Source of the DNA: Centropus unirufus
Lineage: Eukaryota; Chordata; Aves; Cuculiformes; Centropidae
DNA length: 64,000 nt
Reading direction: 5' to 3'
NCBI GenBank assembly: GCA_013397695.1
Contig: VYZI01000393.1
Span: 442,267-506,266 of the forward strand
The notes beneath the pieces are model-generated. The model ran no database searches and was not told where the DNA came from. It saw nothing but the letters and a program-made list of their open reading frames with translations. Positions 39,136 through 53,077 of the stretch are shown here, in pieces. A program made the translations under genes and the position numbers. How positions within the stretch are numbered: position 1 is the first letter of the stretch; each line of letters begins with the position of its first letter.

Positions 39136-42100
39136 CCAGTCTTATAGATTACAGACCCACTGTATAGACCATACTCAACAAACAATACTAAAACATTTCC
39201 TGAAGAACAGTAATGTCCCAATTGTATGCACAGATTGCTGAAAAAAAATGGAAGAAAACCCCAAATGTTTAAATAACCTGTGTTTGTCAAGTATTCACTT
39301 CTGAATTACTTTTTTACTGCCCTTAGTAATTAACAATTTTCTGGGTTTGGAAGCAGTTTGTAATTTCATTTTTTTCTTCACACTAGGATGGGTACTCGAG
39401 GCAACTAATTTTACTGCAAACAAAAGTTTTTAATACAATCCAACTTTTTATTTGTGTTTTCTCCAGAGCAGACATGAAGGTTCATTTAAAAATTTAATTT
39501 TAGAATAAAGAAGTTCTTAAAAAAGAAAGATCTTGTTAGGCCCTTAGGGAGAGTGTAGAGAGTATTTTAAAGGAAATAAGCTCTGAATAGATGATGACAG
39601 TGAGGAAGTCAGAATATTGATCCAAGTAGTACTTTTTGATCAATGTAAACACCCAGGTAGTCATGGGGTTTTCACAAGTTCCATCAGCAATCAGTGACTA
39701 AGCAAATACTATTTTAGGTATTTTTCAGCTTCATTGACCTGATACATTCTTTTAAATAAATATATTATTATACAGATGTCACAGTTGTAGTAGTATCACA
39801 TGCTTCATCACTCTACTCAAAAATACCTCTAAAATAAATGCTAATTGCCAGATTAATTTGGAAGAGGAGAGACTTGATTTTATTTTTGTCTTTTCTGTGA
39901 GAGAAACTGTAGATACAAATAGTTTATCACATTATGAAAAATATGCAAAATAGTATTAAGGGGAAATTGGGAGGAAAAAAAACTCCCTGACAATAACTGT
40001 TGTCCTCAACATGACCTCCCACAGCATTCTTAACTGTTCAGCATGGATTTCAAATGGAATAAGTTCTGAAGTGAACTTAACTTGTGTCAGGGCAATAAAT
40101 GTCACATTCCTGACAATGGAACGGCCTCATGTTGCCACTCTCACTCATGCTGGTAGCCCTTATGCCTCTAAGTGGTTGATCTGAAGTCTCTGTGTTACGG
40201 GTTTGGACTTAAGCTGGCTTATTTGTGCTGTTCTCTTTACCGTGCCTGCAGTTCTTAAGTTCTGTACAAGAAGAAACGCTAAAATCAATACAGATTGTCA
40301 TACAGGCAAAGAATCAATATTAAAAACCAAACCAAACCAAAACATTTATTTTGGTCAAAACTAGTAAATTCCATGTAATTAATACAAAGAGATTTAGCTG
40401 TTGGAAAATGACTAAATGAATGTGATCCCTGGCCTCTCCAAGCAGTGCAGTGCAGTACAGCGTGTACATTTGAAAAGCTTCCACTTTCTCCGCAGAGCTG
40501 CGTTGAGTTTCACAGCGCTGCAGCCCTCTGAAAGGCATCCTCACAAAGCTGGGTCCCACTTGCTGCTCACACGCCCCTCCTGGCAGTGCCCGCCAGCCTA
40601 TTCAAGCCCTGGCACTGACTCAAGGAGCCGCGGCTGCCCAGGCCTGGCATTCCTACTGCTTATAATCGGGCACAAGCCAGCTCCCACTCCCCAGCTCCTG
40701 TGACTGGAAGGGAAATGCCTTCACTCCTTTCTCTTTCCACCGCCTGGTACTTCTCCACACAAACTGTAGCCCCTTAGGAAACGCAGTTATACCGAGCACT
40801 GGAGCTCAATATTATAATGCATTCAGTGCAGAGCATCTTATTCAAGTCGCAAAAATAAAGGGACTTAAAAAGGAGGATCAACCTCTCTCCAGTTCATTTG
40901 CCACTGCCTGGTCAGCCTGCTCCCTCCTGGTTTTCTCAATGCAATCATCTCTTTTCACAGTCTTGTAATATGGGTTTGTTTTTTTTTCAGTTTATTTACA
41001 GTGATGTTGCCGTCAGCAGAGTGTATCCATCCCTTTTCACAATTTTTGGAGACAGCTCCCAGATCTGTGTGGAGCTCCATGCTCCAACTTAATAAACATA
41101 AATCCAGGCCTAATCTTCACCAGCTACTCCTTTTCAGCTTTGCTTCCCATTTTCATTAAAACGTCAGACAACTTAGAGGCCAAGTACAAAACATTGTCAC
41201 AAGAACGTGTTGGTTTGAGTAAGAAAATACTATAGTTCAAGAGAAAAAAAAAAAGCAGAAGAAATCTTTCACCTTCATGCAATTATTTCTGGAACCTTAA
41301 AGGCCCACCACATCTTTCAGTCAACGCATCTGTCAACAGCGAGATAGCTTTTCTTCTACCACTCCATGACTTTATGATTTATTGCTTGGTGACAGATAAC
41401 CATTATCAATAATTTAATTGTCCCAGGATGTTCAAACTACACATTTGAATCTGGGATTTATGTTCATTTCCTCTCAATGTTTGTGCTAATGACAAGTGCA
41501 TGTGCTCTGACACAAAATATTGTCTCCAAGTTGTAAGGGAAATATCAACTTCACAGCCTGGGTGCAATGGATCTGCAATATATCAGGGGCTTTGTTATTC
41601 TGCTTCGTCACTGAAACTTTTCTTTGGTGAGTAAATGAGCCTGAGATTCACAGACCTGTCTTGAGAATTGACTCAATAATTTACTTTAGGCTAACTGATC
41701 GCTTTGTGCGAAAGTATGATACCTCTTGCATTCCATGTCTCCTTAAATGAATCGAATGAGCTGTTGACGCTGGGGGTCAGATGTGAACTGTCCCAGGAGG
41801 CTGAAGTAGATAACATGTTAGTTTAAGAATTTCATCTCATAATAAATTAAATGGTTGTTCCTTGCACATTTCCACCAAAATAATCTTTGCTTCACACATG
41901 ACAGCAGGATGACCGTGATGGAAATATGTAACGTGTTTCTTCAGCAGTGGTATTCAAGTTTCCATGTGGGCTGTTTGCAGAGCTTATTTCCAGAGTCAGA
42001 AGCTAACTGCTCCTCCACAGTAAATTGTGGTTTGTCTCATCTTTAGTCACTTAAGCTTTGCCACAAACTGCTCGGGATCCAGAACAACAGAAGGAAGCAA

Positions 42101-44723
42101 TGCCACATCTTGGCCATTTTAAATTCAGACAACCTAATCTTCTGCTGTTTGGTGACCTGGAACATGCCAGGACCAGCATGTCTGCAGCCATAGCCATTGC
42201 TGTGGGGACTTAACATTGCTCTGTTTCTGAAAGAATTAATTTTACCGGTTATTGTTCCCTTCTCTGCTAAAACAAAGACATTCCTTAATACTCAATATTT
42301 TCCTGCTTTGGCTATTGAAGCCAGCCAAAAGTCATCTGTTTTCATGAATCTTTTCCTTGAGTGCAACTTTACGTATGTGCTTTTCATCCTATTGCCTAGT
42401 TATCAGTTAACTAATAATCACAGCTTGCTGGGAAGGATTTCCATGAACATCATCGCCCCGCTTGTGTTTATCCTTTCAACTTGTTTCTGTGATATCTGCC
42501 AGATACCTTTCAGTTGGCAAGTTCCTCCCTCTTTTCCAGTTGTTGTCATTGGCAAGTTATGTGTTTTATCCTAGTCTACATGGAATACACTACCATTCAG
42601 CTGCTTGATCTTTCTTCTACAACAACTATAATCAATTCTACTTTTAACACAAATATTTTCTTTCTGAAAGGTTCATAAGCTCACATAAGGAAGCTTTGAC
42701 TTTGGCTACCAGATTATGTGATATGGCCCAATCATCATTGCAATTCTCCAATGGCAGTTCTCCAGTGGCACAAAACCATATTCACTAATTTCACATATTT
42801 TCTTTCACCGTTTGGGAATTCTGACGCGGTGACAAGACAGTAGTTGGCCGGGCAAAACCTTTGCTTGTTGCTATTTTGAGTGTATATTGGAGAAAGGCCA
42901 GAAGAATGAAATTATATTAATGCTGAACCACGGAAAAATAGTTTGTAAAACAGCAGCTTTCAGTCAACTCACCGTTGTGCCAGGATCCTGGAGTGCCTTC
43001 AAAGCTCCTCCACTCTTCATGAGGTGAGAATCTGCTTAGAGACTTTGGCAGGAGCAAATTGTTCATAGTAGTCTTGCTGATAAGGTTTTGAGCAGCCATG
43101 CTGTGACCAACCCCACTTCTCCAAGGGACTTGGTGGGTACAGGAGAACAAGACAGGGCACCGGTGATTCAGTGGGTACCTCTGGCAGCAGAATTTTGCCC
43201 CAATGGCCTAGTCTTGAACTGCACCTTCTAATACCCAGATCAAACGACTTAAGGATTTGTGTACTGCTTCAGAAAAAAAAACGCTTTAATAAAAAAGGTA
43301 ATTAAAAAGTTAAAGATGATGATAAAATTAAAAACATATGATATAGAATTGAAATGATTTAGTGTTGAAAAATGTTGGTTGACTCAGTAGTAGTTAAATT
43401 TCCAAATAGCTTGTCTTGAACAAGCAAATAGTTTTAAGCATCTGGCTACGTGTCTTCTTTTAAAAAAATGTGAACACAGATCATGTTGCTGGTTCCCTCT
43501 ACCACAGACTGGTAAAGGCTGTGCTATAAAATTAGAGCAGTAAACCACTCGTCTTTCCAGTTGCCACATTCCCTTCTCCAATTGACAGCCTTTTGGGGCC
43601 TCCTTGGCTCTTCAGCAAAAAGCACCAAGTGCAGTTCTGTTGCTCTAATGAAAAAATAACAACAATGTCTGGGAAGCCATCGAATGATGCAATAACTGTG
43701 CTGCTCTGCTTCCTTTAATGTGATGAAGCTTGCATATTTGCCTGGCCCCAGTGTTTCGCTCTTGCCAGTATTGTACTGTAAAGAGACTTGGCAGAACACG
43801 TTCAAAGGCTGTTCGTGGTTTTTCACTCAGCATTAAACCTTCCAATGACGGAAGGGTGGGGGAACCCATATTGGGACAAAAAGACACTCAAAAATTAAAA
43901 AAAAAAAAAGAGAAGAAGGAAGCTGGTGGTAGATGGTCAGCAGTTTAGTAAACTTCGGTTATGGGACTCTGATTGATTAGGGATAAGCTAAGATCCACTG
44001 GAGGATGATGCTATGTATTAAACCAGCTGGTCTTTTCTGCCCACTTTCCATGGGGCAAACAACCCAAAGGAAAAACAGCTCCCGGTCTTCTTAGATCAGT
44101 GCTGCTTCAGTTTGGTAACCAAAGTCACGCTGGCCTTGATAAATGTGCTTGAACACAAGGGGTGCTATAGTGTGGAGGCTCTAGGATAGCCACATCTTGT
44201 GTTGTGTTTGCCAGGTATATGGAAAATTCCTGCCTCTGTGGCCGCCAGCCTTGATCTGTAGACCTACATTGAGCACACTTATGGCTTACTTTCTTGTTTA
44301 ATTAAACTACTTGGAAAACAGACTTCCAAGTCCTTAACCCTGTGTGAGGTTAGGCAGGAAAATATTCTAAGTGGAGCTGGAGCAAGTCTTGGAGAGAAAT
44401 ATTCCATGTGCACTTGCTGATGAGGAGCAAAATATGTTCAGAAGCAGAAGTTATGGTCAGATTGATGCTTCCTTCCCACCCGTTCCACAACTGTCTGTGG
44501 TGGGGTGTCATGTAAAAGGGAAAATATTTAGGAAAGCGGACATCTGTGGGCCAGCCTTGGTTTGCTTCCCAGAATGTAATGACTAGGTGAATGTTTTTCA
44601 GCACAGCAACTGAGGAACATAGGTGACTGCCAAGCACTGGATCTGGTGTGGCGTGAAGAGGTACAAAACAAAGAGGAGTGATTTCTCTGAAGAAACTGTA
44701 GTTTAATTATTTACAAACTCAGC

Positions 44724-44768
44724 CAAAAAAAAATAAAAAAACAAACAAAAAACCCACAAAAAACAACC
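44724..44768 (+). repeat. A-rich low-complexity tract
   Basis: A run of A broken by single C, T and CCC. No preceding gene-like sequence was recognised, so it is not read as a processed-pseudogene tail. Confidence 0.7.
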
Positions 44769-47700
44769 CGCGAAACATAACTCTTTTGTCCCCTCATGCT
44801 GCTTTTTAGATTTCTGCATGTCTTTAAGACATTTCCATTGCATGGACACACTCATTTGCACCAGTCTTAAGGCTCTACAAGTATCAGTGTAGCCTCACTA
44901 AGGTCAACATTTCTAAACTGGCAAAGTTACTGAGATCGATGTTATGATTTTAGTTCTGCTTGCAGTTACTGATTTCTAATAACCACTTTATCTGTTCTGA
45001 ACTTTGTAGGAATGTGTAACAGAAATCACTCTAACTTTAGCTAGAATGGAATCTGAATCAAGTGTCTTCACCCGTACATGACTGCCACATCCACATTTAC
45101 CATCCCAAAAAACTGAAGTATATTTAAGCTTTAAGAGCAAAATACTCTGTACTCTAGCATGTACAGAGTTACTCCGGAGGATGGAAATGCAGGCTCAAGT
45201 GCCCCACAGCCCTCTCAGACTCTCTGCAAGTCTCAGAGCCTCCATCAAACAAAGCAAACATGAGATAGGACCCTCATGCCCTGGAAACCACGATTCCTCT
45301 AATGGATAATTATTAAAAGTAGGATAAAAAAATAGCTCTGATGCTGGGGCTTCAGAGCATGCTGGCCAAAATGCTCAGCTCCAGAAGCAGCTTTAGGGCT
45401 GCAAAGCACCTCTTTGCAACTTGAAGTAAGAGTCTATGTTCCTAAATGAGCTGAGATCAAACACAGAGCTTCTCCATGGAGTTTCTCAGTGCCACAGGCC
45501 CACTGGAGATCCGTAAGTATCCTGCAGTGCTGGCCACAGACTTCCTAAGCAGCCTGGGCTCTGGGCTTCCACTGTGCATCTGGCAGGCTGTGCACTGGAT
45601 GCACGGAGGCATATATTTTCATAGCAAATCTAAGTGGCAGTTTAGAAAGGCTGATCCAGCCAAAGAAAACCCTGGAAAACCCTGCAGAATGAAACAATAA
45701 AACTGTCTAAGAATTTAATCCAATGTGAAAGTTAGCAATTGTCAGAAGTCCACCAGATTTACATTTCTAAAACGAAACAGACCAACTAACAAGTTTTTGC
45801 TTCTGTAATCAACTAGTAGCAGTTCTACAAAGTAGTAAGAATGTGGAAGCAGTTCAGTTACAAAAAGTGGCTGCCACCTGCAGGTATCCCTTCAAGGTTT
45901 TAATGTTCTATGGAAAAATAGGTGAAATCTCACTTTGCTGCAGCAGGTAACATTTTGAGTTGGCCAGTAGCAAGTGTGATGTGAATAAACACATCTTGAA
46001 TAACTGCAAGTAAAATGATGGCAAAACAGCTGAGTGAGAGCCAAAAGGGGCTGCAGGCTGCCTCTGCAGAGCTCCCAGTGGCTGAGGATGTGCTGCAAAC
46101 CCAGCCTGCTTGGGCCACGAACAGTTTCCTTGGGCAGCTCTAGGTGATATGTCAGAGCACAAAAAAATTCAAAGACTAATTGAAGGATATCATTCCTGCC
46201 CAAGGAAAACCTAAAGGGAAGGATGCAGGAGTCACTCCCAGTGATTTCTTCATCTGCCTCTAATGTGCAGGTACTTGACTTGGTGCAGCCTGGATGCCCT
46301 GGGGCAGCACAACTGCCCTCACACACACTGTTTCTCACCTTGCTCTTGCTGCAGAGCCCACACAGGTGCAGCTGCACCCTCAGCTGCAGGGAAACGCGTT
46401 GGTCAGCCTGTGGAAAGAAGTGATGTGAAAAGAAAGATTATTAAGGAAGGACTTTGTTAAGAGGCAAAGAAAGATTAGTTTCTTAGCTTGAGAAGTGAAG
46501 GTCTGGGGATACTACATGGTGGGATGGCCACCAGATTGCCAGGATCCAAAGACAGCCCCTCTTTTGGGGAACTATTCCAGCCAACGAGGCATATGAGACA
46601 GTGCCGCTTCTACTCAGGATAAGGGCATATTCCCTATACACTATATACTACCCTCATACTGCTCCCCTTTCCATAAAGACCTGAAAGTATGTGGCGATAC
46701 AGATCACCCTCCTTACTCTGCTATGAGAAGGGAGCTAAAAAAAACCCTTACAGAATTTTTTCTTGCAGTGGGGGATGCCAACATGATCAGGGAGTCACAT
46801 GCCCTCCTTGTGTCACAGCATCCACTGAAGTTCTTGGGGATGCAACCTCAGTGGCCTCTCTCTAGCCTGTCCAGACCCCAGCGCAGCGAGGCCTTGAGTT
46901 TGCCAGTCTTGGAAAGCAACTGAGTCATGGGGGAAGCCAGAGGACTGGCAGAATGAAAACAATTATTTAGCTCTGAGGGCTGCAGCTCAGATGATTTCCC
47001 TCTGTCTCAGTCTGATAACTGTGCGGATTCCCAAAGCCTTCTCAGATGGCTGCTGTCCTGCAGATCCCAACAGAAGCCGGGTAAAAGAAAGCTTACAGAA
47101 GGCTCGATATCTTTCTGAGCACTCCCAGTCTCTGGTAGATTAGCAATGCAAACAAATGAAGGCTCCTTGGAAGTAGCCAGACACTTTTGGCACATCCATG
47201 TGTTTGTGACTGCTACCTTCATTGGAGACGATTGACATGACTGAGTCCTTTCCAGGCATTTTCAGCATTTCTGTATTATCAGCCACCTGGTCCAGGGCTG
47301 CAGAGTCCATCCAAGGGAGTACCGAGGCACGAGGACTGCTTGAAGCAGTTCCATGGGCAAGGACCTGAAAAAGCTGGATTTTTTGTATAAGAAATCAAAT
47401 GCCTTGGCTGGTTTGTAAATGTTCATTGAAAACTATCTGGAGCTGTTGCCAGACAGAATTACCTTCACTGGGGCCTAATGGCTCAGTCTGTGGAGAGTCT
47501 CCCACATAAACACAGACACGAATCAAAGTGCCTCTCTTGGAGGGAATGTTCCAAGTGGACACAGACACCGCAGTCACAGCCTTTTACAGGACAGTGGCTT
47601 TGACAACACTGAAAAAGGTCTCACAGTTGAGCTCACTGACCTCCAGGAGGCCCTGTGGCTACTGAGGGTGTCCTCAAGGGCGCCCTAACTAAAACCCCCA

Positions 47701-50700
47701 GTGTGTTCACTATGCACTGCAAAAGGCCATCTGTCCCCCCCCCAGATATCTGCATTCCTACCCAGGGAAGCAGATATCGTAGGCCCCTGAAGGGGAGTCA
47801 GCAGATGGTGAGAAGGAAGTCAATGTTCAACTCTGACAGTTTGCAGGCTGGTGGGTTTTGCCCTGTTATTGTCTGGAGTCAGGTGAACGGCAGAACATTT
47901 TATTACGATTTGGCTTTTCCTGAAATATCCTCTCAACCTGAGATCCTGGGTTTCATAATCCAAAGGCTGGATCCACAAACGCTGAACTACCTGGCCCTTT
48001 GTGGTTTGCCAGGCAATTATTTTCACTCTGTGATTCACCCATCCAGAGCAAGACGCTGATAACTCAGCTGTCCCTGGGGAAGAGTTTCAGCACAAAAATA
48101 GAGGTCTCCTCATGTGTAACCACAGCTTGATCCTTTCCACCAAAGACCTGTTAAGGTGACAGCTTTCTTAAGAGGAACAAGTGTGTGAGCCAACCACTTG
48201 GTTAAGTGTTGTGACCTGGGGTTTAGCGGCTAGTGAACAGATCAGTCAAGGAGATCTGGGGTTTTACTGCTGCCCTGAGCATTCCAAAGTGTGTGACGCT
48301 TTCTGTCTGGTTGGAGAACCTGGTTTATGTGTGAGGTGCCTGGCTTCTCATCAGGTAAAGCCTGCCAGTAGCAGCAGGATACCCCTGCAGGTGCTGCATG
48401 AACAATCTGTTCACCAGAGTCTCACATTTCTTCCCATATTCAACTGGGGAAGAGGAAACATAGGCAAGCATGGGTTGCCCCGGTCTATTAAAACAGGCTG
48501 CTCTACTTCAACCGATGGAGAAGGTGAAGTCCAATAAGGCTTTCCTAACCTCCACCCCACCCTGGGAAGCACCCACCTCCAGGTAACCCTGGCTGATGCC
48601 ACCATGACTGGTGCAAGTGGAGAGCAGCTCTCCAGGAAGGGCCAAGCCACTGCCCAGGCCGAGCACTCCTAGACTGTTGCTCCAAAAAGTGGCAGGAGCA
48701 CCTCCCAGCAGTGCCCTAAGCACCATTAAGGGCACTGCCAGGACAGGGCAGGCACAGCACCAAGATCTGCCCTGACCCTGGAGGGCTGCCTGCTCCAGGC
48801 ACGTCCCACGCCGATGGAGAACACAGGAGCGGGCTGTGACCCCGCTTTGGGCTTGCACATATTTCCAGTATTTACCCTGGAAGCTGAAGCAGGTAACTTT
48901 ATACTGTTTTGCTACTTTGTGGAAATGCTGTGAGGTGACAGACACCTGAGTTTGTTGACAGCTCTGAAGGAAACAATTTAATTATGCAAACCTGAAATTG
49001 ATTTTGTCCTTATGCCCTGGGGCACATTCCCACTGATGGCAGCTGCAGTCTTCCCCTGGTCATCCGGGGGCAGCTTGTGTTCCAATCCACCAAACACTTA
49101 CTGGATGGTTAGCATTACACAAATGAGGAATGCTTGCAAAGCCAACGGGATAACCAACAGGATAGCCAACATTTGTGCATGCAATTGAATGTGCAGTTTG
49201 GCTCTGAGAACTTTGTCATATTCTTGGCCTGTGTTTTTTTTTAAAAAAAGTATGAAAAAAAAAGGAAAAGATGAAAACCCACAAATCACATTTAAACTAG
49301 CAGAATGATTTATTAAGAAAAAACACTGATGTGTTTTTGAAGTACTGAAAGGGCTGAAATAGTTTGAACAGAATAAAAAGTGACACAAATTTCTACCACA
49401 ATGCAAAAGGAACTTGAACTATTCTAATAAGAGTTTGCTTTAATGTTCATGCATGTCTTCACATCCTGCTTTTGGCAATGGCCAGAAAAGAACTACCGAA
49501 ATACTGTGAGAAAAGCTGTTCTCATGTTATTTCTGGCCCCGCTGTACTGCATGAAATCAGGACATCTCATGAGAGAGACTGATATTCAAGATTTTCAGTC
49601 TATTTCTCAGACAAAAAAGTCTGAATACATATCTAAACTTCTGCTTTTAGTCATGGCTAGATCTCAAAGCAATAAGAAAAGTATCCTTGAGGTCACAAGT
49701 CAAATAGTCACAATACAGAAGAAAAGGTAATAGTTATATTCAAATAACTTGGAGGTAAAAAAACACCTGAAAAGCCAACATTCATTTAATGTGCTAAGGT
49801 GGATGGCTCTTCATTCTCAAAACAACCCTTAATGCCATTGGGAAATTTCTGAAGCTTATTCACGAAGTAGATGGGGGTTATAATTAAACCTAAAGTGCTT
49901 GAAGACACCAGCAAGTATCATAGGACTGGTACCATGTATGCGTGTGGCTCCAATTTGCCTAAAAATCAGTTTTGATAAACACCTTCAGGATCCAAAGAAA
50001 CTAGAGCAATATGAACGTTAGAGTCCGTGGTGCCCTCACCAACTCCAAATAAATACGCTGTGTGTGTAGCCAAGGTCTTGGAGAATTATTTCCTGAAAAT
50101 TACTTTAGAACCAGAAGGAATTAATGAAGATGTGCCAGCTATTTCCTCCACTGCCTCGCATGCCTCAGCCTCACCAATCATAAATAGTAATGGTTTGTAC
50201 ACGAGTTATACAGCTGCACCTCATGTTTTGCACCCTGCAGAACTCATCTATTCTGTACACAGGGAGGAAAACAGAGCATGAGTTTGTTGCCTCTCCTTGG
50301 GTATTGACATTCGAGGCTGGCAATAGCCATGAAAATCAAACTGCCTTTTTGAGTCTTTGGCTTTGGCCTCCACTAGAACAGCGTTTGTGTATTTTAAAAC
50401 TATTTACAGAGCTTTAACTTCAGTTCTACTGAAAAGGAGATAATACAGCTATCCGCAGCAGTTAAACAAATTAATATGATCTGCCGGACTTTTTAATCCA
50501 CTTGAATAAACATTTGTATTTATTATTATTGGAAAAATTCAAGAAATCTTGCAAGACATTAGAGATTTATAAATTATCAATTATGTAAAAGCTAGAGCAA
50601 CTAGGGAGATGTTTTTGTATGACTGCAAGCAATAAGGGAGGAGATTTTCAAACTCGGGCCAAAAACATTAATCACAAGTCATCTTCAGAAAATCCTTCTG

Positions 50701-53052
50701 CAACCTCATTTTATCCTCAAACTTTCTCAGGCTTCCTCTATGGGAAACCAACCTGCAACTGGTAGCAGAGCTGGAAAGAGTGGGATCCCATGTCCCAGAG
50801 GGAGCTCTCCGTGGGCAGCTCCAGGTGCCTGATGCCACACAGCTTTTAGAGAATCTGGAATTAACTTTGGGGTTTTCCTTCAAGACACAAAATCTCCTCA
50901 ATTACATCTGTGTTGCCGAGGCAACATGCTCCAGCTCTCTCTGTCCTCTCCAGGACCTGACATCTACCGGCAGAGATTCTAGACAGAAAATCACTGAAAT
51001 CCTTACTCACCCACACAAGGTTTTACACCATGCAAGCAGCCAAGAGGCTGAGGATATTTCAGAGGTTTTTTTAGGCAATTACTGGAGGGCCATCAAACTG
51101 AAGCGTGTTATGACTGCTTCACCTTGTTTAAAATGCTAAAAGTCAACCTGAATCTTGTATCCTCTCTGTCTTGTCTCCAGAAAATGCCTCAGATTTGGGG
51201 TTGAAAGTGAATACGCTCTGAGCTGACATGTTGGGAGTCAGTGCAAAGGCAAGAGGAAACGTTTCTTCTCGTATTATTAACATGTCAGTAGCACTGATAG
51301 ATTCCAACTGAGATCAAGCTCTCTTCTATTAGCAGTGTGCCAAAAGCAGAGTAGGAAGCAGAGAAAGGGGAGGAAGTGTTATTATTGCCATGTTACAGCA
51401 GCAGAAGAGAGGAATGGGGATTGTGAAATATTCGAGGTCATGCAAAACCGCGTGCAGCTCAAATGGGAAACAGAGTCAGCCCCTCACAGTTGTCCCTTCC
51501 ATCCCTTCAGCCCATGCCCATCTTGCCTCATTGGCGAACATTTTTGGGTATCTGAGGATGCTCTGTTGTTGGGGATGGCAGAGCAAATACCAAAACAGAG
51601 GTCCCAGGTAGATGTCTTGTCAATCAGTGTCCTGGCATGTTACTGCAATGCCTTTACTCACATGTCCTCCTCTGTCCCTGCCCAGAAAAGACAGACAGGA
51701 GCAAATATTCCTCCTGGTTTGAAACATTCTGCAGGTAGTTATTTAAAAGTATGGATTCACCTCTACATCCGTAATACTGAAGAATTCTACTGGTAAGAAT
51801 GCCTGGCTTTATGCCTTCCAGTGGTGCTAGATGATATAAATAGTAGGGAATCCAATAACACAGTGCATGGTGTTTATTTTTGCACAGGTGGCTGAAGAAA
51901 AATTAGAATTATCATTATTACTGTTATCAACTGTCCAACAGTTATCCTTAATTTTTCAAAGGAGTGATTTCTGCAATGAGACCTGTAACCATTAAATTAA
52001 ATAAAAAAATAATCCACATTCATTTTGCAAATGTAAATCAGACATCAGCCACCTGAGATACTACATTACATAGAACTGAATGCCTCTCTGGCCGGTAAAT
52101 GCACCAAAGATGTGAATTTCCTGAGATAATTTATAATACAGATTTTAAAACTCAGTTAAAAGAAAGATGGCTATGAAAAGAATAAAATATATAACAGCAA
52201 AATTATTGATCTTGATTCTATTGATGCATTACCATATAATTGGGAAAATCAGCCTCTTTTGGGATGTTTCTACTCCCGTTTGTACAGAAGGAAAAGGATT
52301 CATGTACACATGGAAGACTTGGGTCTCTGGCTTGGTATTCCTTGGGGCCAAGTGAAAATGAGCAGCAGAAGAGCAATGGTGCAGACCAGAGCAATACACA
52401 GAGCTTGTCTTGAAGGAGAACAGAAGAAACCAGGCAGGCTGTAAGAGCCACAAGATCCCACCTGGGTCCTAAGAGCACAAATGAAGCTGAATAACCAAAA
52501 GGCCTGGCCATGAACCACTGACTGTCCCAGACCAAACGGCCCAGCTTCTCCTGTTGTTCCTCCTTACCACATTGTCACTCCCAGGAAAAACATCCAGCCC
52601 TGCTCTGGAGCCCCTCTGCCCTTGTGGCAGGTCACATAGAGTTAAGGGGCGTTGGGAAAACGTGGCACCTGCAAACTCCACAGCGCTCTTCCTCCCCCTA
52701 CCCACGGTGTGCAGGAGCTGAAGTGCAGCAGAAGCCCTATGGAAGGTTCTTTGTTTTACATGGCCCAGGGGATGGAAATCTAAAAAAAAAAAAAAAACGC
52801 AATAAAAAATGGACGTGGAACAGAGTGACTAGAAAAAATAAAGCCCCGGAACACCAGTCAGGAGCTTATTTTTCCAGCTTTTTGGAGGGGTTCACATGAA
52901 AGTAGGAAGAACTGTGGTCTTGTCCTTCTTCGAAGACTCTGTTACATTGTTGTTCATTGATTCTTAGGACAAAAGACATCAAGAAAATTAAGAACAGAAC
53001 TACATCTTCCAATTGATTGCCAGATGAAGCAACAGATATGGATTGGGATGGG

Positions 53053-53077
53053 ATTTATTTATTTATTTATTTATTTT
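53053..53077 (+). repeat. ATTT tetranucleotide microsatellite
   Basis: Six ATTT units in an otherwise moderate-GC intergenic segment. Confidence 0.9.

Noticed and set aside
45892..46377. A 161-codon minus-strand frame in the intergenic region.
   Set aside because: Cys- and His-rich by chance, no regular zinc-finger spacing, no start or splice support.
47655..48059. A 134-codon + frame with a plausible ATG.
   Set aside because: No family resemblance, and an overlapping minus frame is equally open. Without transcript or conservation data it cannot be supported.
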